A stretch of 64,000 bases of DNA, from the NCBI GenBank assembly GCA_947491025.1, contig CANLIC010000001.1, positions 248,001-312,000 of the forward strand, written 5' to 3'. The position numbers were made by a program, and so were the translations under genes. Numbering within the stretch: the first letter of the stretch is position 1; every line of letters starts with the position of its first letter. The notes under the pieces were generated by a model. The model made no database searches. It was not told the DNA's origin and worked only from the letters and a program-made list of their open reading frames with translations. Positions 35,703 to 44,400 of the stretch are shown one piece after another. This DNA is from Myxococcales bacterium (GTDB lineage: Bacteria > Myxococcota_A > UBA9042).

Positions 35703-35784
35703 AGCCAGAGGGCCTCCGCGGCAGGGCACCACGCGTGGCGCCGGCCGGGATGGGATCGACCACACCGGGCAAGGGGGAGGGGAG

Positions 35785-36042
35785 ATGCAACCGGCCGCGA
35801 CCGAGACGCTGCGACTGCACAAGGCGCTGTATATGGCGCAGGGGATCCGCGACGCCATCGGCGTGTTCGACGGCTTCGCCCGCTTCGAGCTGCGCCGCGA
35901 GGGCGACCACTACGTCGTCGAGGTGCGGAACGTCGACCCCGAGGTGGACGGCGACCTGGCGGGCGAGTTCTGCAATTTTGCCCTGGTTCACACCCTCGAG
36001 CGCAAGCGTCGGACGCCTGGCGCCAAGTCGGAGGCCGCATGA
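35785..36042 (+). CDS. Short HxsD-like protein
   Basis: An 85-residue product from ATG 35785, preceded by an AAGGGGGAGGGG purine run; longer upstream reading in this frame is a shadow of the preceding gene. The core (LHKALYMAQGIRDAIGVF, then EGDHYVVEVRNV and LAGEFCNFALVHTLERKR) aligns by eye with the HxsD-like protein just upstream. It also fits the compact HxsD-like family seen near radical SAM genes in varied bacteria. The stop overlaps the hxsB-like start as ATGA, indicating coupled synthesis. It could be a maturase accessory or, less likely, the modified substrate itself. Confidence 0.68.
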   Translation: MQPAATETLRLHKALYMAQGIRDAIGVFDGFARFELRREGDHYVVEVRNVDPEVDGDLAGEFCNFALVHTLERKRRTPGAKSEAA

Positions 36043-37571
36043 TCGCCTTGCCCACCGCCCCGCGCGCGCCGACCGACCTGACGGGTCTCATCGATCTTCG
36101 CAAGGTCAAGGCAGACTTCGCGCTGCCATTCAACTTCCGGGCCATCGACGGCGCGTTCTTTGTCAGCACGGCGCTCGGCGACTGGATCATTCTACAGCCC
36201 GCTGAGTTCCAGGCCCTCTGCCATGGCACGGTCGCTCCCGACTCGCCGCTGTACGCGAGGCTCAAGGAGCGCAATTTCATCGCCGCCGAGCTGGACCTGC
36301 AGGCTCAGGCGCGGCGCTGGCGCGACAAGCACCAATTCCTCTTCTACGGGCCTACGCTGCACGCCTTCGTGCTGACCGGTCGGTGCAACTTCGGCTGCCA
36401 GTACTGCCACAGCAGCATCGTCGGCATGACGCGCACCGACACCGACATGTCGATCGAAGTCGCCGAGCGCGCCGTGGACATGGCGTTCCACACGACGAGC
36501 CCCGGCCTGACCATCGAGTTTCAAGGCGGAGAGCCGCTGGCCAACTGGGAGGTCCTGCAGCACATCGTGGAGTATGCGCGGCAGAAGAACGCCCTCGCCG
36601 GCAAGGCGCTCTCGTTCTCGCTGGTCTCCAACTTGACGCTCCTCGATGAAGAGAAGCTCGACTACCTGCTCGATCGCAAGATCCAGATCTGCACCAGCAT
36701 CGATGGCCCGGCCGACGCGCACAACAAGCAGCGCATCTGGAAGGACGGCGACGGCTTCGAGACAACGACGCGCTGGATGCGGCGCATCAACGAGCGCTAC
36801 CAGGAAGTCGGACTCGACACCAACCTGTATCGGGTCGAAGCCCTGCCAACCATCACCCGGCCGCTGCTCACGCGGGCGCGCGACATTGTCGACACATTTG
36901 TCAGCCTTGGCTGCCGCGCGCTGTTCCTCCGCAAGCTCGATCCCTTCGGCTTCGCGGCACGCTCCGCCAAGACGCTCGGCTACTCGATGGACGACTTCAT
37001 GCGCTTCTATATGGAGGCGGTGGAGTACATCATCGAGCTGAACAAGCAGGGCGTGGAGATCATGGAGCGCAACGCCGCGATCATGCTGAGCAAGATGATC
37101 GCCGACACCGAGCCCAACTACCTCGACCTGCGCACACCCGGCGGCGCCGTCATCGGTCAGCTCGGCTACCACCCGGATGGCACGGTGTTTTCGAGCGACG
37201 AGGGCCGCATGGTGGCCGCGATGGGCGACAACGCCTTCCTGATCGGCAGCCTCGACAACAGCTACCAGGAGCTGATGACCAACGCGTCGACGCGGGCCTT
37301 GGTCCTCGCCAGCACCAACGACGGTCAGCCCGACTGCGTCAGCTGCGCCTACAAGCCCTACTGCGGCCAGCAGCCCGAGTACAACTACAAGACGCAGGGC
37401 TCCATCCAGGGCCGCATGCGCGACTCGGCGTGGTGCCGCAAGCACAAGTCGATCTTCGACTTCCTGGCGCACCGGCTGAAGAACGCCGACGAGGCGGAGT
37501 GGCAGATGTTCCGGCGCTGGACCACCAACCGTTCGCAAGAGCATTTCTTGCAAGAGCGCGGTCAAATCTGA
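36039..37571 (+). CDS. hxsB: HxsB-like radical SAM maturase
   Basis: A 510-residue radical SAM/SPASM-type protein. Residues 1-100 match the HxsB N-terminal region (LPFNFRAIDGAFFVSTALGD and a following helical part). The SAM-cluster motif is LTGRCNFGCQYCHSS (C116, C120, C123), followed by TDTDMSIEVAERAVDMAF and TIEFQGGEPLANW, which are close to HxsB family text. The C-terminal auxiliary motif is CVSCAYKPYCGQQPEYN (C433, C436, C442), with a further C near 465. HxsB is known from a four-gene system with HxsA (peptide with His-Xaa-Ser repeats), HxsC and HxsD. Neither HxsA nor HxsC is recognisable nearby, so the target here is open. Confidence 0.83.
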   Translation: MIALPTAPRAPTDLTGLIDLRKVKADFALPFNFRAIDGAFFVSTALGDWIILQPAEFQALCHGTVAPDSPLYARLKERNFIAAELDLQAQARRWRDKHQFLFYGPTLHAFVLTGRCNFGCQYCHSSIVGMTRTDTDMSIEVAERAVDMAFHTTSPGLTIEFQGGEPLANWEVLQHIVEYARQKNALAGKALSFSLVSNLTLLDEEKLDYLLDRKIQICTSIDGPADAHNKQRIWKDGDGFETTTRWMRRINERYQEVGLDTNLYRVEALPTITRPLLTRARDIVDTFVSLGCRALFLRKLDPFGFAARSAKTLGYSMDDFMRFYMEAVEYIIELNKQGVEIMERNAAIMLSKMIADTEPNYLDLRTPGGAVIGQLGYHPDGTVFSSDEGRMVAAMGDNAFLIGSLDNSYQELMTNASTRALVLASTNDGQPDCVSCAYKPYCGQQPEYNYKTQGSIQGRMRDSAWCRKHKSIFDFLAHRLKNADEAEWQMFRRWTTNRSQEHFLQERGQI

Positions 37572-37698
37572 GGCATCGACGCCGACGCGGCCTCGACGCT
37601 GGCATTCCGCCACGTGGGGGCTATGCTGTAACGGCGCGCCAGCCGGGGGCGAGCGGAGCGTCGCGCCAGCGCAGAAGCCGCGGCGCCGGAGGCCGAAG

Positions 37699-38580
37699 AT
37701 GCCGAAGTTTGAGTTGCGCCTAGGGCACTTCGTCGCGGCGCGGGAAGGCCCCTGGCAACGCTCGGCGACCAACACGCGCCTCGGGCGCTGGCTCTCCACG
37801 GTGAGCAGCAGCCTGGCGATGGCGACGGTGCTCTCCTCCATCGCGCTGGCTTCGCCGGCAGCGCCCACGCAGGCCGCACCCGATCCAGCCACCAGCGCTG
37901 ACGACGTCCCACAAGGCGCGCCGGCTCCGGCGCCGGAGCCGCTGCCGCTGCCCTTGCCCCAACCCCTGCCGCAAGCACGGCCGCAACGGGCTGCGCCGCA
38001 ACCGGGCGTCGTCAACCGAGCGCCTGCCAGTGCCAACGTGGAGCGCAAGCAGCGCAACGTCCATGGCCTCGGCATCGCCGGCGGCATGGCCACCGGTTCC
38101 GGGTTTGCGTATCGCCGCTACGCCGGCAACTCGTCGCTGCAGGCAACGGTGTGGGCGATGGTGCTGGATCGCGGCGACAACGCCGCCGTTTGGGGCGGCC
38201 TGACCTACGCACACTACTTGCTGGTCTGGCACGACGATCGCCGCATGAGCGTGCTTCCCGACACCTCGGCACTCCGACTATCGGTCAGCGGCTCGTATCT
38301 CTTCGACCGAACGACCGACAACACGTTCTCCTTCGTCAATGACGATCCGTTGTGCACGACGTCGCTGAATTTCCCTTGCCCTGGCGAGTTCAAGGACCAG
38401 AAGACCACGACGCGCGACCACACCATCTCGCTCGGCGTCGGCATCGGCTTCGAGTTCGGCGCCATCTTGCGGCCGGGCCTCTCGGTGGCGTTGGACTTGC
38501 AACTGACGGCCATCATGGATCAGGAGAGCCTGCGTCAGATTTGGCCGTTGCCGACCCTCGCGGTCATTTACAGCTGGTGA
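37699..38580 (+). CDS. Exported barrel-like protein with Pro-rich linker
   Basis: A 293-residue product 127 bases after hxsB. A hydrophobic signal-like segment (residues about 35-60) is followed by a Pro/Ala/Gln-rich linker (for example PEPLPLPLPQPLPQ). Next come alternating beta strands rich in Gly and aromatics (GSGFAYRRYAGNSSLQ, HYLLVW, GVGIGFEFGAIL). The chain ends in IYSW, a C-terminal aromatic typical of outer membrane beta-barrels. Two Cys lie in one loop (CTTSLNFPC). It is clearly paralogous to the next gene product. Function unknown. Association with the radical SAM genes rests on position only. Confidence 0.65.
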   Translation: MPKFELRLGHFVAAREGPWQRSATNTRLGRWLSTVSSSLAMATVLSSIALASPAAPTQAAPDPATSADDVPQGAPAPAPEPLPLPLPQPLPQARPQRAAPQPGVVNRAPASANVERKQRNVHGLGIAGGMATGSGFAYRRYAGNSSLQATVWAMVLDRGDNAAVWGGLTYAHYLLVWHDDRRMSVLPDTSALRLSVSGSYLFDRTTDNTFSFVNDDPLCTTSLNFPCPGEFKDQKTTTRDHTISLGVGIGFEFGAILRPGLSVALDLQLTAIMDQESLRQIWPLPTLAVIYSW

Positions 38581-38645
38581 AGGCGCATCGGACCACCCTC
38601 GCGGCAGCTGCGGGAACGGCTCCACTCGCGCCATCGGAGACTCGC

Positions 38646-39296
38646 ATGGACCTCGCCCAGTCGCCGTCGACCCGCAGCCGGCGGTCGCTCCGGCCGATGG
38701 CGCACGCCGTCATCGCCGTGCTGCTCTGCTCGCTCGCTATGCTACCGGCTGCAGGCGCCGCCGAGCTCCTGGCAGGCCACAAGATGACGCTGCAGGACAA
38801 TTCCCACGCGCTGGGTGTTGCTGGCGGCTACCCCGGCGCTTCGGGCTTCGTGTACCGCAGGTACTTTGGCAACAGCTTCTTGCAGTTCAACCTACTCCCG
38901 CTGGTGCAGGATCGCGGCGACTGGATGGCGATCATGTTTGGCGCCACGTTCGGTCAGTACCTCTTGATCTGGCAGCAGCCGATGACGGCGAGCCTGATGC
39001 CAACCACGACCGCGCTGCGCTTCGTCGTCGGCGCGTCCTCGTTCTTCTCGCGTGACAAGAGCCAGAACTTCGAATTGGTCGCCACGCCCGGCACGGTGCC
39101 AGGGACGACGCCGACGATCGACCCGAAGGTGGAGAACCTGACCGGCCTGTCGGCTGGCATCGGGTTCGAGTTCGGCGCCATCAAGCGCAGCGGGTTCTCC
39201 TTTGCGCTCGACCTGATGCTGACGGCGACCTGGGACGATGAGGGGTTCTCGTCGCTGGTCCCGCTGCCCTTTGGCGCCATCGTCTACAGCTGGTGA
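38646..39296 (+). CDS. Exported barrel-like protein, paralogue of the previous gene
   Basis: A 216-residue product from ATG 38646; the frame upstream overlaps the preceding gene and is unlikely to be translated. A signal peptide runs to about residue 41 (AVIAVLLCSLAMLPAAGAAE). The mature part repeats the pattern of its neighbour: GASGFVYRRYFGNSFLQFN, QYLLIW, a TALRFVVGASSFF strand, then GIGFEFGAIKRSGFSFALDL and the same VYSW ending. It lacks the Pro-rich linker. The last 13 bases overlap the end of aroE on the other strand. Probably an outer membrane protein of about eight strands; role unknown. Confidence 0.65.
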   Translation: MDLAQSPSTRSRRSLRPMAHAVIAVLLCSLAMLPAAGAAELLAGHKMTLQDNSHALGVAGGYPGASGFVYRRYFGNSFLQFNLLPLVQDRGDWMAIMFGATFGQYLLIWQQPMTASLMPTTTALRFVVGASSFFSRDKSQNFELVATPGTVPGTTPTIDPKVENLTGLSAGIGFEFGAIKRSGFSFALDLMLTATWDDEGFSSLVPLPFGAIVYSW

Positions 39297-40141
39297 GTCG
39301 CTGAGGGTGCGGACCAGGCCACGCCCACCGCACGCGCCATCGGCAAAAGCGGCGGCTCATGGCCAGCAAAGCGAGCAAAGCTCGCAGCCGCTTGGGCGAT
39401 CAACATTCTGAGCCCGACGCCCGGCACTACGCGCGCCCCGGCTTGCCGACCCGCCCGCTCGAACAGCGTCTCGCCTTGTCGCGCATAGACGATGTCGACA
39501 TAGAGGCCGCGGCCGGGGCCCGGACCAAACACCTGCGCCAAGGTGGCGGCAGCCTCGGCGTCGGCTGCCCCATCTCCGACCACGCCGTGCCCGAGCCGGC
39601 TGCAGTGGATCATCAACCTGACGTCCTGCGCCGCGATCGCGCCGAAGGTCAGGGCTCGGGCGTCACAGCGTTCTGCAATGGCAGAGGCGGCCTCCGGGCT
39701 ACGTCCAGCGACGAAGTCTACCCGCGCGCCGTGGTGGCGCAGCGCCTCGGCAATGGCCAGGGCGGCGCCACCTGTGCCGAGCAAGCCAACGCTCATCTGC
39801 TGCACATCGACGCCAACGCTCGCCAGCGCAGCGAGCAGCCCAACGCCATCGGTGCTGCACCCTGCGAGCCGGCCCTCAGCGCGCCACAGCGTGTTGACCG
39901 CGGCGCCTTCCATGTCGCAAGCCTCCGCGGCGAGCGCCTTGTAGGGAGTCGTCACGTTGAGGCCATCCCAACCGCCTGCGCGAAGCTCGGCGATCGCCGC
40001 CCGCGCCGCAGCCTCGTCGGGGCAGTCGATGAGGCGATAGCTGCCGCCGAGACCCATCGCGCTGAGCGCAGCTTGGTGCAGGTCAGGGGACAGCGAATGG
40101 GCGATGTCGCGACCGACCAGACCGAGCCGCAGCGCAATCAC
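39284..40141 (-). CDS. aroE: Shikimate dehydrogenase
   Basis: A 285-residue enzyme reducing 3-dehydroshikimate with NADPH in aromatic amino acid synthesis. Visible features are the shikimate-binding SLSPDLHQAAL, catalytic K68 in NVTTPYK, D98 in STDGVGLL, the Gly-rich LGTGGAALAIAEAL nucleotide loop, and a C-terminal GVGLRMLIAQAAASF. The start is GTG at 40141 in a GTGA overlap with ribF. The family CSRLGHG position (IHCSRLGHG) replaces the usual N-(A/T)-T-x-x-G, a modest deviation. The 3' end overlaps the barrel-like gene on the plus strand by 13 bases. Confidence 0.9.
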   Translation of the reverse strand: MIALRLGLVGRDIAHSLSPDLHQAALSAMGLGGSYRLIDCPDEAAARAAIAELRAGGWDGLNVTTPYKALAAEACDMEGAAVNTLWRAEGRLAGCSTDGVGLLAALASVGVDVQQMSVGLLGTGGAALAIAEALRHHGARVDFVAGRSPEAASAIAERCDARALTFGAIAAQDVRLMIHCSRLGHGVVGDGAADAEAAATLAQVFGPGPGRGLYVDIVYARQGETLFERAGRQAGARVVPGVGLRMLIAQAAASFARFAGHEPPLLPMARAVGVAWSAPSATHQL

Positions 40142-41100
40142 GGCACAAGCTCCAGGGCCAACGGCCGCCGCCCCTGCGCCTCGAGCGCCCCAAGGACCTC
40201 GCGCGCCAGTGTTACGTCGCGGCCGATTTGGCTCTTCAGGGCGTCCAAGCCCTCGAAGCGCTGCTCTGGCCGCAGGCGGCTTGCGAGGTGGAGGCGGCCT
40301 GACTGGCCATAGAGGTCGCCCGCGAAGTTGAGCACATGTGCCTCACACCGCCAGGCGTTGCCGGCCACGGTCGGGCGCCAGCCGAGGTTTGCCACCGCGC
40401 GCTCCACGCGGCCGCGACACTCCCACCAGCAAGCGTAGACCCCGGCGGCGGGGCGCAAGATCGCGCCCACCTCGAGGTTGGCGGTCGGGAAACCGAGTGT
40501 CCTACCGCGCTGATCCCCTGGGACGACGCGCCCGTCGAGTGTCGGCCAGCGTCCCAGGCACGCGATCGCGGTCGGTAGGTCGCCCGCCTCCAGGGCCCGC
40601 CGCACCCGCGAGCTCGAGACCGCCAGGCCGCTCCGTGATACGGCCGGTACCTGAATGACGATCGAACCATGGGCCTCAGCGGTCGAACGCAACAGGTCCA
40701 GATCGCCCTGGCCGCCCTTGCCGAATCGCGAATCAGCGCTCGCTACGACCACGCGGGCGCCAAGCTGGCCGAACAACGCCTCGGCAAAGGCCTCCGCGGA
40801 TACATCGCGGAGGGCCTCATCGAAGCGCGCCACCCACGCCTCATCTGCTCCCGCTGCCTTGAGACGACGCAAGCGCGCAGACAACCCCTCAATCGCCTGA
40901 GGCGCGCGCTCGGGTCGCAACACCGTGAGCGGGTGCGGTGCGAACGTCAGCAAGGTCACGCGCAGGCCCTTTCGGGCCCCTTCCAGTCGCAGCAGGTCGA
41001 GGATCGCGCCATGCCCGACATGCACGCCGTCGAAATTGCCGAACGCTAGCGCGCGCATCGGTGCGCCCGCGGCGCGATGCAGCTCGACCAACTCCGGCAA
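40138..41100 (-). CDS. ribF: Bifunctional riboflavin kinase/FAD synthetase
   Basis: Converts riboflavin to FMN and then FAD. The N-terminal nucleotidyltransferase has LAFGNFDGVHVGHGAILD and TFAPHPLTVLRPERAP. The linker region contains SRFGKGGQGDL and SSSRVRRALEAGD. The C-terminal kinase domain has GRVVPGDQRGRTLGFPTANL and LNFAGDLYGQ. The start is uncertain. The frame runs back to ATG 41475, but the upstream 125 residues are Arg/Ser-rich and unlike the family. TTG 41100 (320 residues, with GAGG nearby) leaves the usual short lead before GNFDG, and ATG 41058 (306 residues) is the minimal alternative. Followed by aroE with a 4-base overlap. Confidence 0.88.
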   Translation of the reverse strand: MPELVELHRAAGAPMRALAFGNFDGVHVGHGAILDLLRLEGARKGLRVTLLTFAPHPLTVLRPERAPQAIEGLSARLRRLKAAGADEAWVARFDEALRDVSAEAFAEALFGQLGARVVVASADSRFGKGGQGDLDLLRSTAEAHGSIVIQVPAVSRSGLAVSSSRVRRALEAGDLPTAIACLGRWPTLDGRVVPGDQRGRTLGFPTANLEVGAILRPAAGVYACWWECRGRVERAVANLGWRPTVAGNAWRCEAHVLNFAGDLYGQSGRLHLASRLRPEQRFEGLDALKSQIGRDVTLAREVLGALEAQGRRPLALELVP

Positions 41101-41473
41101 CGAGCGCGCCTCGGCGGGTGTACCCTCCGCGGCTCCCTCGCTCCCGCCACGCGGCGCCGATCCCGACAAGTCCACCTCGTTCGCGCTCCGCGGGCTCGCG
41201 CCGACGCGTGCTCCCCTTTGCCGACGCGACTCGCCCGAGTCAAGGACGCGCACCTTCCGACAACAGCCAGCCCCAAAAGGCGCAAGCCCGCGGCGCCCGA
41301 GAGTGCGCACGCTTGGGCCACCCTGACTCCACCTCCTGGCCCGACGGGAGGCCCAAAGCGGAGAGCCCGGCGCAACGCGCGTCGCCATGCACCGTGCATC
41401 CCCGCTCGCCCCTTGCAACGGCCCGCAGGCATCTGCCAGACTGTGGGCTCGCAGCTGTGGGAGGTAGAGGGGC
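41101..41473. other. Divergent intergenic region between ribF and the Cys-rich lipoprotein gene
   Basis: 373 bases, if the ribF start at 41100 is right. The minus frame stays open across it but encodes compositionally poor sequence. It must hold promoters for both directions. I cannot pick out a convincing consensus. A GGGAGGTAGAGGGG purine run just before 41474 serves the lipoprotein start. Confidence 0.4.
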
Positions 41474-44400
41474 ATGTCGCAACATCGTTCAATAGATACG
41501 CTGATTCACGCCAGTCGCACGCAGTTGTCGTGCGACGCGGCCAGCGGAGACTTCCTCGCCTCGACCCACCAATCTGGGCGGGAGGACGCTGCATCCCAGC
41601 AGCGTTCCGGCCAGGCGAGAGCGCTGCTGGCGACCCTCGCCATCTGCCTCGCAGCGCTTGCGTGTAGCGGCGAGACCGAGGGCGTTGAAGGGAAGGACGA
41701 CACGTCCACCGGTGGCACAGAGACCGTCGGCGACGTAGAGAGCGAGACGGGCGGCGAAACCGACGCCACCGCCGATAACGCAGGCGGCACCGACGACATC
41801 GGCCTCGGCACCGACGACGCTGGGCTCGATCCCGACGCGCTGGACTGCCCCGGCAGCCCCGGATGCGCCTGCTCGACCGCTGGCGACTGCGACGACGGGT
41901 TCTGCATCGGCACCATCGCCGGCAAGGTCTGCGCCCAGTCCTGCGTTACAGGCTGCGACGACGATACCTTCAAGTGCGTCTCGACCACAGGCAAGGGCGG
42001 CGATGTCGCCAACGTCTGCGTGCCGAAGTGGCTCTCGCTCTGCAATCCCTGCAATTCCAACCAGGACTGCTTGACCCTCGGCAACGAGGACGCCGCTTGC
42101 GTCCCGCGCGGTGAAGGTGCGGCCTTCTGCGGCGTCGCCTGCACCGGCAACGACAGCTGCCCGGAAGGCTACGGCTGCGAGACCGTGACGGACACCGGCG
42201 GCACCGAGACGAAGCAGTGCGTGGTCAAGAACAACGGCGCCTGCGCCTGCTCACTGCTCGCGATCAAGGCCGAACTTGCGACCAAGTGCTTTGTCACCGC
42301 CGGTGACGCCAAGTGCGCCGGCAAGCGCACCTGCCTGCCAGACGGCGCCCCGAACGCCCCGCCGGGCGGCGGCCTCTCGGCCTGTCTTGCGCCTGCGCCC
42401 GAAAAAGAGAAGTGCGACGGCATCGACAACGACTGCGACGGGGAGAGCGACGAGTCGACCTGCGACGATGGCAACCCCTGCACGGTCGACGCCTGTGGCG
42501 GCGGTGGCGGCTGCAAGTACACCAACGGCACCGGCGCTTGCGACGCGGATGACTCGGTCTGCACCGTCTCCGACGAGTGCAAGGACGGCAAGTGCGTGCC
42601 CGGCAAGGCGATGGACTGCAACGACCAGAACCCTTGCACGGCCGACAAGTGCGACCCGAAAACAGGCTGCCAGCACGATGCGCTGACCGGCGCGATCTGC
42701 AACGCGGACGACAACGAGTGCACGGTCGGCGACTCCTGCAAGCAGGGCGCATGCAGCGCAGGCGCCAAGAAGGCCTGCGACAGCGATGACGCCTGTACGC
42801 TCGCCAAGTGCTCGCCTAGCAATGGTAAGTGCTCGTACACCTTCCAGGCTGGCGCGCCATGCAACGACGGCAACCCGTGCACCACCGCCGAGACCTGCCA
42901 GAACGATCTCTGCAAGGGCGAAGTCGCCAAGTGCGATGACGGCGCTCCGTGCACGGCGGACTCCTGCGAGACCCCCACCGGCTGCGTCCACAAGCCGACC
43001 GGTGGTCCCTGCACCGACAGCGACCTCTGCACCAAGCAAGACGCCTGCTCGGGTGGCAAGTGCGTCGGCCTGCCGATGTCGATCACCGAGGACTGCAACG
43101 ACAACAACGCCTGCACCAAGGACGCGTGCGTCGCGGCGACCGGCTGCCAATACACGCCACAGACCGGCACGCCCTGCGAAGACGGCAGCTCTTGCACGGA
43201 CAAGGACAGCTGCCAGACAGGCAAGTGCGTCGCGGGCACCAACATCTGCGACTGCAAAGCCGACGCTGACTGCGAGAAGCAGGAAGACGGCAACCTCTGC
43301 AACGGCACACTCTTCTGCAACACGGTCAAGGCGCCCTTCAAGTGCGAGGTGAAGGCCTCCAGCGTGGTCAAGTGCGACACCTCCTCGGACGGTGCTTGCC
43401 AATCGAACGCGTGCAACGCCCAAGACGGCAAGTGCAAGTACACCTACGCCCCCAAGGGCGTCGGCTGTGACAAGGACGGCGACGTATGCACGCAGAACGA
43501 CACCTGCGACGGCAGCGGCGCTTGCGTGGCCGGTGCGGTGGTCAAGTGCGACGACGGCAACCCCTGCACGGACGACTCGTGCGACAAGGCCAAGGGCTGC
43601 GTCTACGCGCCCAACTCGTCGCCCTGCAACGCCGACGACAGCGCCTGCACGGTCGGCGACCTCTGCAAGAACTCGAGCTGCCTCCCAGGCGAAACCAAGA
43701 AGTGCGACGACAACGAGCCGTGCACCAGCGACAACTGCGACAAGGGCTACGGCAATTGCGTGTTCGCCGACGCCAACAAGGCCTGCGACGACGGCAACGC
43801 CTGCACCAAGGACGACGCCTGCGGCAAGAACAGCGCCGGCAAGCACACCTGCATCTCGGGCCTTGCGGCGGTCTGCAACGATGGCAACGCCTGCACCGTC
43901 GACACTTGCGACACCGTCACGGGCTGCAAGGTTACCAACGCGGTCGATGGCCTGTCGTGCGATGACGGCAACGCCTGCACCGCACTCGACAACTGCGCCG
44001 GCGGCAAGTGCGCCGGAAAGCCGCTCGATGTTGGCAAGGACTGCGACGACGGCAACGCCTGCACCGCCGACCTCTGCGACTCGAAGATCGGCTGCGATCA
44101 CAAGCCGGTGAGCGGCAAGACCTGCGACGACGGCGACCCCTGCAGCGTCAGCGACGCCTGCAACAACGGCAAGTGCCAGGCCGGCACCAACGTCTGCGCC
44201 TGCCAGGTCGACAAGGACTGCGAGGCCAAAGATGACGGCAACGCCTGCAATGGCACACTCTTCTGCGACAAGGCGCAAGCGCCCTACACCTGCAAGACCA
44301 ACCCGCTGACGGTGGTCAAGTGCGATGATTCGCAAAACAACTTCTGTGCCACCAACACCTGCCAACCCCTGTACGGCAAGTGCTTGCTGATTACCAAGCA

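Noticed and set aside
36192..38093. 633-residue minus-strand frame over hxsB and the first barrel-like gene
   Set aside because: The plus strand carries CX3CX2C, SPASM-type cysteines and family text; the minus translation is Arg/His/Val-rich without domains.
31986..39296. A recognisable HxsA precursor with His-Xaa-Ser repeats
   Set aside because: I looked through the six proteins and intergenic spaces and found no run of His-x-Ser triplets. The SHGGGYH motifs of the giant lipoprotein are structural repeats of a different spacing.
41101..41475. N-terminal extension of RibF to 41475
   Set aside because: The extra 125 residues are Arg/Ser/Gly-rich, would overlap the divergent lipoprotein start, and place the GNFDGVH motif far from its normal position.
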